From: Flaccisagitta enflata
Lineage: Eukaryota; Chaetognatha; Sagittoidea; Aphragmophora
Assembly: GCA_965153355.1 (NCBI GenBank)
Contig: OZ231126.1
Span: 93,620,001-93,684,000 of the forward strand
Length of the DNA stretch: 64,000 nucleotides
Direction of reading: 5' to 3'
The notes under the pieces were generated by a model. The model had not been told where the DNA came from. It worked only from the letters and a program-made list of their open reading frames with translations, and searched no databases. The position numbers and the translations under genes are program-made. Shown here piece after piece: positions 23,767-35,269 of the stretch (its first letter is position 1; every line of letters starts with the position of its first letter).

Positions 23767-24730
23767 TGACTTTGTTACGGACCAACAGACCGACAGACTG
23801 ACAAACCGATGGATGGACCAACCAATAGCAGCCCAAAGGTAGTAAGTGGTCAGCGGTACCCGTGCCCTGCTTGAGTAGAAAGTGATTAAGTTGAGAGGGA
23901 GCAGGGCAGCGGCCCCGAAGGGGACAAAGTCCTGTAGAACACAGGGGGAATCCGTCCGTCCGTCCGTCCGTCCGTCCGTCCATCCGTCCGTCCGTCCGTC
24001 CGTCCGTCCGTCCGTCCGTCCGTCCGTCCGTCCATCCTGTCTGCATTTGTCCAGGATGCCCTGTTATTCATATTTTCATTGAATACCATGGAGAAATGAC
24101 AAAAGGCAGTACATGGACAATGGTACCCTTGCCCTTTTTGAATAGTTTGTAGGTTGAATTGAGGGAGAAGCAGGCCAGGATCCGGGTCTCTGAGGGCCAG
24201 AGTCTGGGTCTCAGAGACCAATTTCTTGGTCTCAGAGGCCAGGATTTGAGTCTCTGAGGTCAGGATTTGGGTCTCTGAGGCTAGGATTTAGGTCTTTTGA
24301 GGCCAGAACCCAGGTCTTTGAGGTCAGACTCTGGGTTACAGAGGTCAAAATCTTGGTCTCTAAGGTTAGAATGTGGGTTTTAGAAGACAGAATCTAAGTT
24401 TCAGGGCCTAAAATGATAGAATTCAGGCCAGAATTCAGATTTTCTAGTCAGATTTGGGCCAATTTGCCTGGATTTTAGCCATTTTGCCTGAATTAGGCCC
24501 ATTTTGCCAAGATTTAGGCTATTTTGTTTGGATTTGGGCCATACAGTTTGGATTTGGGCCTCAAAGGAGACGAAGCCCTGAGGATGGGGCAGGGGGGGAC
24601 GGATGGATGGACGGACGGACGGACGGATGTACGGACGGTCAGATTCCCACTGTGTTCTACAGGACTTTGCCCCCTTCGGGGCCGCTGCCCAAAAAGTGGC
24701 TTATAGAGTCACGTAGCACACAACTAAAAA
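23767..24730 (+). mobile_element. Family A remnant interrupted by a B element
   Basis: The core GACCAACAGACCGACAGACTG at 23770-23820 and the right end GGCTTATAGAGTCACG with CACACAACTAAAAAA at 24698-24730 flank the B sequence at 23836-24690. Confidence 0.55.
23836..24690 (-). mobile_element. Family B element with expanded (CCGT)n
   Basis: GTGGTCAGCGGTACCCG, GCCCTGCTTGAG, the arm GGGCAGCGGCCCCGAAGGGG and a (TCCG)n run (23949-24034). A second copy of the head motif appears at 24090-24160, then a GGTCTCTGAGGCCAGGAT minisatellite, (GGAC)n, and the closing arm GTGTTCTACAGGACTTTGCC. The repeated head suggests an internal duplication or a B-in-B insertion. Confidence 0.7.
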
Positions 24731-25996
24731 ATGTCAAATTTCTTAAATACCATATTTACTTTAAATATTCAGACAGCTGAGAAGAAGATTCCACTTTGGA
24801 AGAAGAATCACTGTTATAAAGTAAAACTATACTGCCCTTTGAAACAGTCTGACCAAAATGTGTCAATAGCTCAATTTGGTCAACTGTTCATATATCTATT
24901 GCCTTTTTAGTAGTACTAGTCATAAATTCATATGAATGTTGGGGAGGGGGCTCTGCGTCTCTGGCTAAGCTTAGGGCCCCGCACCCCCGCACCTTCTTGA
25001 TCCGGCTTAGACTCTAAGGCATAATTTTGCTCAGTCCCTTGAGATGCGGTTGAGTGAAGCTTAACTGTATAGTACTACCTTGGAAAACAGTTCATCAAGT
25101 TAAGAAATCGCTATTGAGATGACAAAAAAGTATAATCAAAGTACTCAAAATATAACTGATACATTGGGACATCTCCTTAGGCATCATTTGACAGCTTTTG
25201 ATGACTGGGAAAACTTTGACAAACCCATGGAAGACATCAGGGCTTCACAGACTTTCATTTTGTTGTTTTCAAGCCTGCCATCAATTTATATCTAGTTTTA
25301 CTCTTACATTTGTGTAATCTATATACTATTCTTTATCTAGTTGTGACTTGAACTGTTTATCAGCAAGCCAACAAGTATATCTGTGTGAAATCAGGGTTGT
25401 GCTGCTACTTTTAAGCAAGTATTAGACTTTACAAAACTATCAAGTCTGTCTTTTCAAATTGAAATACCATTTTTTCGCCATTTATCTATTTTAGTGATTT
25501 TTCTAAACTGTTGGAGCTAAATAATTTAGGTGGATGACATTTGAAAGAAAATTTGATATAGTTTTAGAATTTACCAATTTTTATTAGATTGGTGTAATTT
25601 TGAAGAAGTTATGTACAGTTAAGCTCACAAGCTGACAAACTTTTTTCCTCGGTAGTAAAGCACCGCTAGAGCGCATCCACTTTTAATTTTGTTAATATCG
25701 GCTATAAAGCAGCTTCACTGTAAGGCATATTTTGCTCTATCCCTTGACATGCGCTTTAGTGAAGCTCAACTGTATTTGTCCAGTGAATTATACAGTAAAT
25801 ATAAGACATTTGAGGGCCTTGTTACACCTCAAGTGACATGAAAAGGACGGCCCACTTCTCACTGAGAACGTGAAAGATGACAATTTTTTAATTGATTCAA
25901 AGGTCGGAGTAGAACTATAGCAGACCCCCAGTTAACAACGACAATAACTACACCAGTCGTTGCCGATATCATTCTTGAAATAACACAACATTTTGA
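24731..25996. other. Non-coding stretch
   Basis: No gene recognised. Segments 24999-25066 and 25693-25777 share GGCATAATTTTGCTC / GTGAAGCTCAACTGTA and resemble 1711-1794, so they are remnants of one TIR family. Confidence 0.45.
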
Positions 25997-26232
25997 AGTC
26001 GCGGACTAGCGACTCTGTAAGAGGCTTTGTCCGTACATCTGTTGGTCCGTTGGTCTATCAGCGTGTTGATCGGTGCAACCATCTGCATCCGTCTATCCAT
26101 AACGCACAAGTTGAAAAGTGTGAGAACGCGCATTTGAGATGTTGCGTGTGCGTGAAAGGGGGGTGTAGAAGGGTTGTACGCCCCTGCCTACCCGTTTGCG
26201 ACATGATTACAGCCCTGCGTTACTTTTTTGTC
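25997..26232 (-). mobile_element. Family A (A3) element
   Basis: GTCGCGGACTAGCGACTCTG, AAGAGGCTTTGTCCG, GTTGGTCCGTTGG core, CTGCCTACCCGTTTGCGAC, CCCTGCGTTACTTTTTTG. Confidence 0.7.
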
Positions 26233-26309
26233 CAACGTCTATTTCAAGTGACCTCAAGTGCGTTTTTGGGTGGGCAGAGTCGGGGATGAAGAACTGCGAG
26301 CTAAGTAGT

Positions 26310-26638
26310 ATTGTTGTAACAAAGTGTAACCAAGAATTGACGTGTTTTCAGTATAAGTTGTATTGTTGTAACAAAGTGTAACCAAGAATCGGCGCGTTTT
26401 CAGTATAAGTTGTATTGTTGTAACAAAGTGTAACCAAGAATTGACGCATTTTCAGTGTAAGTTGTATTGTTGTAACAAAGTGTAACCAAGAATTGACGCG
26501 TTTTCAGTATAAGTTGTATTGTTGTAACAAAGTGTAACCAAGAATCTGCGCGTTTTCAGTATAAGTTGTATTGTTGTAACAAAGTGTAACCAAGAATCAA
26601 CGCGTTGTCAGTATAAGTTGTATTGTTGTAACAAAGGG
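26310..26638. repeat. 52-bp tandem repeat, about 6 copies
   Basis: Unit ATTGTTGTAACAAAGTGTAA ... CCAAGAATYGACGCG ... TTTTCAGTATAAGTTG. Spacing of the ATTGTTG motif is exactly 52 at 26310, 26362, 26414 and 26466. The array ends directly at the TIR element at 26639. Confidence 0.85.
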
Positions 26639-26816
26639 CAGTTACATTCCGCTATAACGAATACAAGAGTAACGGAAATCCGCCTAAAATGGATAGAAAA
26701 ATTAAGACCCATCATGTCATTTCTAATAAAAATTCCTACATTGGCAATAACAGAAATCTGCCTACAGTGGATCAAATTTGTTCGTCCTTGGACAACCGTT
26801 ATTGCGGGGTTCATCC
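26639..26816. mobile_element. Short pogo/Tigger-like TIR element
   Basis: Left end CAGTTACATTCCGCTATAACG, right end CGTTATTGCGGGGTTCATCCG. These are inverted and have the CAGTxxxxxxCCGCTATAACGG style of end known from pogo/Tigger-type elements. A relative is at 49919-51599. The superfamily is inferred from ends only. Confidence 0.65.
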
Positions 26817-26998
26817 GTTGCTTGATCAAACGCTCCATCAGCGATTATCTATATTCATGATATCAGGACAGGAGCATGAAGCTTTTGATCTAAGTGACAT
26901 TGATACCATAGGGCATAGGTATGACGGAACAAAACAGTTTTGATTTAATAGAAAATTTTGCATATCAACATGAATCTATAATCTCGCCAACGTTTTGG

Positions 26999-27203
26999 AG
27001 TCGCGTACAGGCGACTCAATGACCCGCTCTGTCCGTTGGTCCGTCTGTCCATCACACTTAACTTTTTTTTCTCCATTCTACATCATTTTATGTCATTTAA
27101 GTCATTTTAAGTTATTTCAAGACAATTTACATTTAATCTTTTAGTTTTTTGGTTGTATGGTCTTAACAACCGCGCGCGACTGTAAGGTGTTGGCCTTGTT
27201 TTA
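26999..27203 (-). mobile_element. Family A (A2) element
   Basis: GAGTCGCGTACAGGCGACTC, CTGTCCGTTGGTCCG, GTCATTTAAGTCATTTTAAG core, CGCGCGACTGTAAGGTG and TTGGCCTTGTTTT. Confidence 0.8.
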
Positions 27204-27452
27204 TTTCTTTCGTGATTTTTAAGGGAACTCAAATAGCAGATAAAGAATGCTAGGCCAATGCTAAGCCTAACAGAATTCATTGGTTATGATGAAATCATCA
27301 TCGTACATCTGAGCAAAAAAAAAAAGGAAGATTCATAATTTGAAACAGAGGGAAATAACGAAAACAGATCACCGCAGAAGCCAAGAAGAAAATTCATGTG
27401 GAGAATTTTCAAAGGAGCCAGAGAGAATGATTGAGAAAATGAATGAAGGAAA

Positions 27453-27580
<128 letters not shown>

Positions 27581-27780
27581 ATGTGAGTGAGACAGATGTG
27601 GACGATTGTATTTCAAGGGCAGAAATCGTTTAAAAAACAAAACAATTTAAACTTATGCTGAGCTAAAAAACTTTTTTTCCCATGGTATCAGATAAAGAGT
27701 GCAGGATCCATCATAATTCCTTCAAGAAGGCAGCAAACGACCGGTTTCAAAAGGCCAGTCTCTATTTCTCTTAAATTATA

Positions 27781-27798
27781 CGTCAAGGTATTGTAGTC

Positions 27799-27830
<32 letters not shown>

Positions 27831-27960
27831 GTATCTTCTCTCATAGAATGATATTTGAATGCGGGGCATTAAAAAACCGCAAAAACAAACACCACATAAA
27901 AAGTAATCGAGTTCATTATGGAAATCTTCTCTCACTTATCATTTTGGAGGCCTATTCACT
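27781..27960. other. Short CT tract and unique sequence
   Basis: (CT)n at about 27803-27830, then AT-rich unique sequence. No gene. Confidence 0.4.
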
Positions 27961-28848
27961 GAATCACGAACTCTTATCTGGAAATAAGGCCAGTAAAGGC
28001 CCATTCCACTGAAGCACTACTTTGTGCTTCAGTGGAATTGGAATTTGTGCTTTAGTGGATTGACTTTTGACCTCTTTTCATATTGCAATGACTGAGAGCA
28101 AACATTTCAGTGAAATAAGAGATTTCTTTCATTTCTTTCAATTGAAACAAGTGAGGTTTTTTTCTTTTCAAATTTGTTTTCTTAGAATATCTCTAAATTT
28201 TCTTTTCTCATGAATTTTGTTTTTATTGTAAATTTTTTTTTCTTATCATCTAAATTTTTTTGTCTCTGAAGGAAAAAAGTTTTCTCACTTGCAATTTTGT
28301 TGACGTTAAAACCTTTTTCTTTTTGATATTGATATACACTTTGTAAGCGTTCTCAAGTAAAGAGAAAAAGAGTTAAACAAGGCCAGATACACGGCTACCC
28401 TAGTTGCGTGCGGGTGGGCAGGAGCAGTGCTGGAGAAGGTCACTAGGGCATCTGGACAGGGGTCGTATGCTCTAAAAGCCCAAAAACGCCAAAAAAGTAA
28501 AAAGGGGACCAACCAACAGACGGACCAATCGACCAATCGACCAATCGACAGACCGACATAGCGGGGTGTAGAGTTGCGTAGCACACGACTAAAAACAGTG
28601 GATATCTTCATTTCTTTAGATAAAAAAGATTACCTTAATTACTTTTATTACTTTAATCTTAAATTACTTTACTTACTTCCTTTAATAACTTTAATTACTT
28701 TAACCTTTTTTTCTATGACAAAATCAGTTATGTTCAATTCCACTGAAGCTCGAATTGCAAAAAGCACTAGTTTTTTCTCATTCCACAGAAGCACTAGGGT
28801 GTGCTTCAGAGGAAATAATTCTAACTTAAGCACGAATTTCGTGATTAA
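27961..28848. mobile_element. Family I foldback element, copy 1, with nested A1
   Basis: Left block GGCCCATTCCACTGAAGCAC with a CTTCAGTGGAATTGG hairpin. Right block CATTCCACAGAAGCAC, TTAAGCACGAATTTCGTGATTA. Outer ends ATCACGAA / TTCGTGAT are inverted. An A1 element (28377-28594) interrupts it. Copy 2 (48625-51745) has the same blocks in the same order. Confidence 0.65.
28377..28594 (+). mobile_element. Family A (A1) element nested in family I
   Basis: ACAAGGCCAGATACACGGC, GTTGCGTGCGGGTGGGC, GGACCAATCGACCAATCGACC core, GGGGTGTAGAGTTGCG, CACACGACTAAAAAC. Confidence 0.85.
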
Positions 28849-28870
28849 GAGGATGCCCCATTTTGGCCAG

Positions 28871-29007
<137 letters not shown>

Positions 29008-29036
29008 TAGGAAGAGGCACTGTCGGCATGAAAGAC

Positions 29037-29210
29037 AACAAGGTCGGATACACGGCGGGTGGGCAGGGGCCGTATTCAAAATTGTTTTGGCAGGAGCAGT
29101 GAGACCAAAGACAAAATAACATAAAAAGGAAAAAGGGGACCAACGGACCAACGGACCGACTAACGGACCGACAAAGCTGGGTGTCGAGTCGCGTAGCACG
29201 TGACAAAAAA
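29037..29210 (+). mobile_element. Family A (A1) element, short
   Basis: ACAAGGTCGGATACACGG, GGTGGGCAGGGGCCGTATTC, GGCAGGAGCAGTGAGACC, GGACCAACGGACCAACGG core, GTCGAGTCGCGTAGCACGTG. The GTCGCG block near the head is deleted. Confidence 0.8.
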
Positions 29211-29541
29211 TGACTATGGAGATGTATTATCTGAAAAATGAAAATGTTCCCACTTGAAAACTAGCATCATCTGTGTGCTGCTCCTAAGTCCTTACTGATC
29301 GAATTGCATTGAGCTACAATTTTTTAGAATGAGATCTGGTCGTTGAAGCTTTACAGCGTTCTTTCAAAGATAATTGACGCTCATTTACAGGTGAGAACAT
29401 TTTCATTTTTTAGATAATAAAAAGAAAATTTTGAAAGGACGCGGAGAGAGAAACAATCGTGGCATCACCTCCTACTTCCATACCAATCCAGTTTCGACAC
29501 TTAGCGCAACGACAAACACTACGTAAACAAACCCTGAAGAT

Positions 29542-30835
29542 TTCTAGATGCGCCCTTCAGGAACGCATCTTTATAAGAGGGTCTGTCCGTCCGTCCATCC
29601 GCCCGTTGGTCCGTCCGCCCATTACACCTGTGCAAAAACCATGTTTCTCGGCTGTTTTCAGCCACAGTGAGATCCTACACTGAATTGGAATGATCCACAA
29701 ACCTGTTTTGAGTGCCTCCATTACTATTCTGTCATCTCATCTGTCAGTTCATCATTATGACAGGTGGAACAACATCCCTCACTATACCCAAACTAAAATA
29801 TGGAAGAGAGCCTTGTGAGCCCTCACTGACTAGTTACTACGCGCATCACTCCTAGTTTTCCATTTAGCAAAACTAACTTAGCAAACATCCATTCTGAGTC
29901 TAACCCAAAACACTAATGCTTACCAAAATACATAAGGGCTAATCATTGTTACCAGAGTTACCAAAATTCAACAAATCACCCAAGGGTAACATTGTTAAGA
30001 AACCATACCCTTGAAGGATAGAATCGAGGTCAAGCTTTTTGCGACCGCCGGACATTCTGATCCAAGGTACTGAGTAGTATGACAGGTGGAACAACATCCC
30101 TCACTATACCCAAACTAAAATATGGAAGAGAGCCTTGTGAGCCCTCACTGACTAGTTACTACGCGCATCACTCCTAGTTTTCCATTTAGCAAAACTAACT
30201 TAGCAAACATCCATTCTGAGTCTAACCCAAAACACTAATGCTTACCAAAATACATAAGGGCTAATCATTGTTACCAGAGTTACCAAAATTCAACAAATCA
30301 CCCAAGGGTAACATTGTTAAGAAACCATACCCTTGAAGGATAGAATCGAGGTCAAGCTTTTTGCGACCGCCGGACATTCTGATCCAAGGTACTGAGTAGT
30401 ATGACAGGTGGAACAACATCCCTCACTATACCCAAACTGAAAAATATGGAAGAGAGCCTTGTGAGCCCTCACTGACTAGTTACTACGCGCATCACTCCTA
30501 GTTTTCCATTTAGCAAAACTAACTTAGCAAACATCCATTCTGAGTCTAACCCAAAACACTAATGCTTACCAAAATACATAAGGGCTAATCATTGTTACCA
30601 GAGTTACCAAAATTCAACAAATCACCCAAGGGTAACATTGTTAAGAAACCATACCCTTGAAGGATAGAATCGAGGTCAAGCTTTTTGCGACCGCCGGACA
30701 TTCTGATCCAAGGTACTGAGTAGTATGACAGGTGGAACAACATCCCTCACTATACCCAAACTAAAATATGTCACGTGTTCAATACACGCAGAGATACAGT
30801 CCGGACGCATCGTTGGCCGGTCGGGCTTGTTTTGT
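29542..30835 (-). mobile_element. Family A-like (A4) element with a 322-bp satellite core
   Basis: The left part CTAGATGCGCCCTTCAGG, TATAAGAGGGTCTGTCCG, GCCTGTGCAAAAACC, GCCTCCATTACTATTC and the right part ATACACGCAGAGATACAG, CCGGACGCATCGTTGG, CGGGCTTGTTTT match an element at 49126-49420 lacking the satellite. About 1 kb of tandem repeat therefore sits between two conserved halves of one element. Confidence 0.8.
29761..30772. repeat. 322-324 bp satellite, 3 units plus a partial
   Basis: CAGGTGGAACAACATCCCTC recurs at 29761, 30083, 30405 and 30729 (spacing 322, 322, 324). Units look almost identical; I saw only a small insertion (CTGAAAAATATGG) in the third. Such similarity implies recent expansion or ongoing homogenisation. 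No coding frame. Confidence 0.95.
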
Positions 30836-31009
30836 TTTGTTTTTTCTAATTTCTTTTTTTACATAAATCAAAAATTTAGGGGGAGGGAACTAAAAAAGAA
30901 ATGAAGAATGTGAAAATGAAATTGATTTAAATAGGCGCAAATGCGGAAATGAATTTCGTTTGAATAGAAACCAGACTCTCGACGTCAATGAAAAAGAGAT
31001 GGAAAGAAA

Positions 31010-32635
31010 AGGAGAGATGGGGACGAAGGTAAAGGTAAAAGGAAAGGAGAGAAAAGGAGCGATGGGGGCGAAGGTAAAGGTAAAAGGAAAGGAGAGAAAA
31101 GGAGAGATGGGGGCGAAGGTAAAGGTAAAAGGAAAGGAGAGAAAAGGAGAGATGGGGGCGAAGGTAAAGGTAAAAGGAAAGGAGAGAAAAGGAGAGATGG
31201 GGGCGAAGGTAAAGGTATAAGGAAAGGAGAGAAAAGGAGCGATGGGGGTGAAGGTAAAGGTAAAAGGAAAGGAGAGAAAAGGAGAGATGGGGCAAAGGTA
31301 AAGGTAAAAGGAAAGGAGAGAAAAGGAGAGATGGGGGCGAAGGTAAAGGTAAAAGGAAAGGAGAGAAAAGGAGCGATGGGGGCGAAGGTAAAGGTAAAAG
31401 GAAAGGAGAGAAAAGGAGAGATGGGGGCGAAGGTAAAGGTATAAGGAAAGGAGAGAAAAGGAGCGATGGGGGCGAAGGTAAAGGTAAAAGGAAAGGAGAG
31501 AAAAGGAGAGATGGGGCGAAGGTAAAGGTAAAAGGAAAGGAGAGAAAAGGAGAGATGGGGGCGAAGGTAAAGGTAAAAGGAAAGGAGAGAAAAGGAGCAA
31601 TGGGGGCGAAGGTAAAGGTAAAAGGAAAGGAGAGAAAAGGAGAGATGGGGCGAAGGTAAAGGTATAAGGAAAAGATAGAAAAGGAGCGATGGGGGCGAAG
31701 GTAAAGGTAAAAGGAAAGGAGAGAAAAGGAGAGATGGGGCGAAGGTAAAGGTAAAAGGAAAGGAGAGAAAAGGATAGATGGGGGCGAAGGTAAAGGTAAA
31801 AGGAAAGGAGAGAAAAGTAGCAATGGGGGCGAAGGTAAAGGTAAAAGGAAAGGAGAGAAAAGGAGAGATGGGGCGAAGATGAGTTGGAAGAGAAAGTAAA
31901 GGTAAAGGAGATGGAAGAAACAGGTGATTCAAGGGGAAAGGTAACACCCCTCTCAAAATTAAACGAACTGGGAAAAAGATCGAAATCGAGAATAGAAATG
32001 CATTGAGAGGGCTGAAATTTGACACATAGATAGCTAAAACATAGTATTTTCACAAACCGAGGCCAAAAAAGCCACTCACGCTAGTGTGTGGCCGTAGTTG
32101 TGTGCTATGTTAAAAATGTGGTAAAACATTTTGACCAATTTTGACAAGAAATTGTCTAGAGAGGAGACTGCACAAACTTACTCATTTTTTCCCATATGAG
32201 TGGGGCAAAAACTGCCATTCCCGAGTTGTTAGATTACTACCAAGCAACAATGACGCATTGGGATTAAGGAACAGCCCCGCAAAGTGGCTGAATCCATTGA
32301 CAAATAAGTGGGTTTCACTGGTCAATTTGGAACTTTCATACAAAATATAGTAGTATGATATCAATCAAAAGAAGAGATTTGGAGCCATTGGTTGACATTA
32401 TTTGGACAATTTTTTTTGTAACCCTGCCGGAAATTACAAATTTCAAAGTAACCTAACCGCTCAGACCCTTAATAAGTGATTTACAAAGCATTTTCAGACT
32501 TGTTCTGATCCTAGTTCGCCTAATTTTGAGAGGGGTGTTAAAGGTAAAAGTAAAGCAAAGAAAAGGAGTGTTGGGGGCGAAGGTTAATGTAAAGGAGATG
32601 GAAAGAAAAGGAGAGATGGGGGCAAAGGGGACATT
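31010..32635. repeat. 45-bp minisatellite, about 19 copies, split by a TIR element
   Basis: Unit GGCGAAGGTAAAGG, TAAAAGGAAAGG, AGAGAAAAGG, AGAGATGGG (45 bp; several units are 44 bp). Because 45 is divisible by three, both strands show long artefactual frames, the largest 387 codons at 30890-32053 on the minus strand. The 44-bp units shift the frame, which argues against coding. The array resumes at 32541-32635 after an inserted element. Confidence 0.9.
31942..32540. mobile_element. 599-bp TIR element inside the 45-bp minisatellite
   Basis: Ends TAACACCCCTCTCAAAATTA and rc-matching TAATTTTGAGAGGGGTGTTA, perfect for 20 bp and continuing imperfectly (CGAACT). Flanked by AAGG on both sides, a possible 4-bp duplication within the repeat unit. 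No transposase. Confidence 0.8.
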
Positions 32636-32640
32636 AATGC

Positions 32641-33189
32641 CTAGTCTTCATGATTTAGTCTCCATCAGTTTTGGTCTCCATCAGTATGATTTCTACTCAC
32701 GAAACGACAGTACAGTCTATCGGGGTTTTTTTTTATATATTTACCGCCAGTACCAAAGGTAAGAGGTATTGGCTACAAAATGGAAAGAGATGAAATGATA
32801 GAGAAGTAATGGTAGCCACCGGGAGTCACCGGGAGCCTAGTTGGTGGACGGGATAAAGAAATTGGGCCTTAAGAAAGCGAGGATATACTGGAAGGTGCAG
32901 AGGTGAAGATGCAAAAGTCGATTGAAGCGGGGGTGGATGATGAAGTCTTGAAAGAGGAATTGAAAGGTTAAAGTTGATCGACGGATGAAAACATGAAACG
33001 AATCAAATTGCTGGTTACGATGCCACAGCCTACGCGGAATCAAGTTTGAATTGAACAGCAACAAGGCTGGCTGGATTCAAACTTGCTTCGTTCGACGTTT
33101 CATCTAAAATAAACCTGTTGATATTTCCATCATTGTTCAAAATCGCGAGGTCTTACATCGCGTGCATGTTTTTGGGTCAGTGCTTTTTT
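32641..33189. other. Unique sequence, no supported gene
   Basis: A short open stretch near 32875-32970 gives an acidic peptide without a recognisable domain or clear splice sites, so I do not call it. No repeats recognised. Confidence 0.4.
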
Positions 33190-33979
33190 GGCAGCGGACA
33201 TAAAGGGCCGATGTCCTTTAGAACACAGGAGTGATTTCTGTATGTCCATACATCCTACCGTCTATCTGCCCCTCCCCCCAGCCCTGAAGGTCCAATCCAG
33301 CTGGGTCTAAAAGAGCCTTGTAATGCCTCAGAGGGCTGATTTCAGGTTCCGAAGGCCAGAATCAGCGCTGTAAGAGCTGAAATCAGACCTAAAATCAGCC
33401 CTTGCAGGCTTATAATCAACCCTTGGAGCCTGAAATTAGCCCTCTGGGGCATAATAAGGCTCTCTTAGACCCCTCAACCCTATCTCTTCTCCAGATGTAT
33501 GGACAGTATGGATATATGGACTTATGAATGGATGAATGTATGGAATTCCAGCCTTTTGTTGTACAGTAGGGTGGTCACGAAATAGGGTCAAATTTCAAAA
33601 AATGATATACTCTTGTTTTTTGCATAAATGTACCAAATAAGAAGGTTAACTCACAAGTAGAGGTCGAAATTAGAAGATTAAACCAAACTATAGGCTTCCT
33701 ATGGCAACAAAAAATCCCCATAGCAAGCCTGTGGTTTTGCCGACAAGGTTTCTTGTTTGATTTCACACCCCAACTTGTGAGAAATCCTTCTTTTATTGGA
33801 CATTTGTGCAAAGGGCTCAAGTATATCAATATATGAAATTTGACCCAATTTCGGACCACCCTATTATACAGGACATCAACTCTTTGGGGCTGCTTTTCCG
33901 CTCTCACCTCATTACCTTTAGACAGAAATTGAACAGGGCAACGAGTACTGCTGACCATGTACGATCCTTGGATGACTTG
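33190..33979 (+). mobile_element. Family B element split by a foldback element
   Basis: GGCAGCGGACATAAAGGGC arm, GATGTCCTTTAGAACACAGG, minisatellite AGCCCTTGCAGGC (33270-33480). The inverted arm is broken at 33567-33871, then ACAGGACATCAACTC, GGGGCTGC, and the 3' segment GAGTACTGCTGACC, GATCCTTGGATGACTTG. Confidence 0.8.
33567..33866. mobile_element. 300-bp foldback element with TACAG duplication
   Basis: Ends TAGGGTGGTCACGAAATAGG and the inverted GGGTCAAATTTCA partner (CCAATTTCGGACCACCCTA). Inverted similarity runs almost to the middle, for example TAAGAAGG / CCTTCTTTTA and CTCACAAGT / ACTTGTGAG. Both flanks are TACAG (33562-33566, 33867-33871). Its position inside a B arm supports the boundaries. 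Confidence 0.8.
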
Positions 33980-34197
33980 CGTCTCCGTCACATCAGTCCC
34001 TTTTACATCCCGTCAAATCAGCTTTGTTTACGTCTACCTCTACCTGGTACCTAAATGCTGACATTTTCTCGGAAACGACCTAATTACCCTTTGGCCAATA
34101 AAAATAAGGTCAAGTTATGGCTCCATGTGTGCGCCTCGCTGACCAAAAATATCTATATTCATCAATAATGAACAAATAAATGATAGAATGAAAGACA

Positions 34198-34303
34198 GAA
34201 CGAATGAATGAATGAATGAATGAATGAATGAATGAATGAATGAATGAATGAATGAATGAATGAATGAATGAATGAATGAATGAATAAATGAATGAATGAA
34301 AGA
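34198..34303. repeat. (GAAT)n array
   Basis: About 100 bp of pure GAAT with one GAATAAAT variant. Confidence 0.9.
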
Positions 34304-34402
34304 AAAGAGAAATTGAACATCCGACCACAAAAATATCTTTAACTATAGATGAGCGAGGAGGCACACAAAAACAGAATTTAATCCACATGTTGATACTGTT
34401 AA

Positions 34403-35012
34403 GTCATGGTGTACGGGAACAGGAAATTTTGGTTTCATTTTAATTTTTGCTTGTGATATGGATTTATAATCAAAAAACATTATAAGGATTTTAGTTTAGT
34501 ATTTATGATGTAATGTAAAAGGTGTTTTACAAATGTTTTTAAACCCAGAATACTGACTATTGTTGCATGACGATCAGAAATAAAAATCCAATATTTGAAT
34601 TCTTTAGAAAAATGGTGATCAAAATTTAAAAATATTGTTAGGTGAAATTATATCACGGCCTCAGAAAAGAAAATTTTGCCTTTCTAAGAACATGGCCCTT
34701 TTCTTATATGTTTTTAAAAAAAGGCCATGTGTTTAGAAATGCAAATTTCTTTATTTCTATGCAATGATATAATTTCACCTAACAGGAGTAAGATGACAAA
34801 GTATAATTTTCAATAAAAAATCTTCTTTTTTCTACCTTGTTTCAATACATCATGTACAACAAATCTGTATATCAGAGATTATCTATGCAAAAATCTATTG
34901 TTCATCATTTAAGAAATGTTTTTTCAATAAAAGAAATTAAGAAAAAATGATATAAAAAATATCGAAAAAATTGTAATGACACATGAAATTTCTTCTTCTC
35001 GTACACTGTGTC
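34403..35012. mobile_element. 610-bp foldback element with TTAA duplication (copy 1)
   Basis: Flanked by TTAA at 34399-34402 and 35013-35016. Ends GTCATGGTGTACGGGAAC and GTTCTCGTACACTGTGTC-type inverted partner. The centre holds a long hairpin (GTTAGGTGAAATTATATCA / TGATATAATTTCACCTAAC). No transposase. The TTAA target suggests piggyBac-type mobilisation (inference). Copy 2 is at 57760-60074. Confidence 0.85.
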
Positions 35013-35269
35013 TTAATTGCTTCGTGGACTGTGAGCTAGAAGACAGTGGCTCGCGCATGATGAATGTATGCTTGATGACTTAAGGTTTGATGATGGGTTG
35101 AACTCTCCTTTTCCTCTTTATCTCACTTTTACTCAAAAATTAGGTCTCTTCTAATTAATTAGATTTTAAAGAATGCGAACAAATACCCGTTTTTCTTTCT
35201 CACAGTCGCTCCTTTAAATTAGGATTCACCTTCGAAACTTGTTTTCAGGCGGCCCTGCACATCGCTATA

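Noticed and set aside
29339-29400. Exon-like NEIWSLKLYSVLSKIIDAHL segment with acceptor CAATTTTTTAG and donor GTGAGAAC
   Set aside because: The only downstream acceptor would leave a 23-base intron and breaks the frame. No family recognised.
30890-32053. 387-codon minus-strand open frame, the longest in the window
   Set aside because: It lies in the 45-bp minisatellite. Frame length follows from the unit being divisible by three, and overlapping long frames exist on the same strand in other phases.
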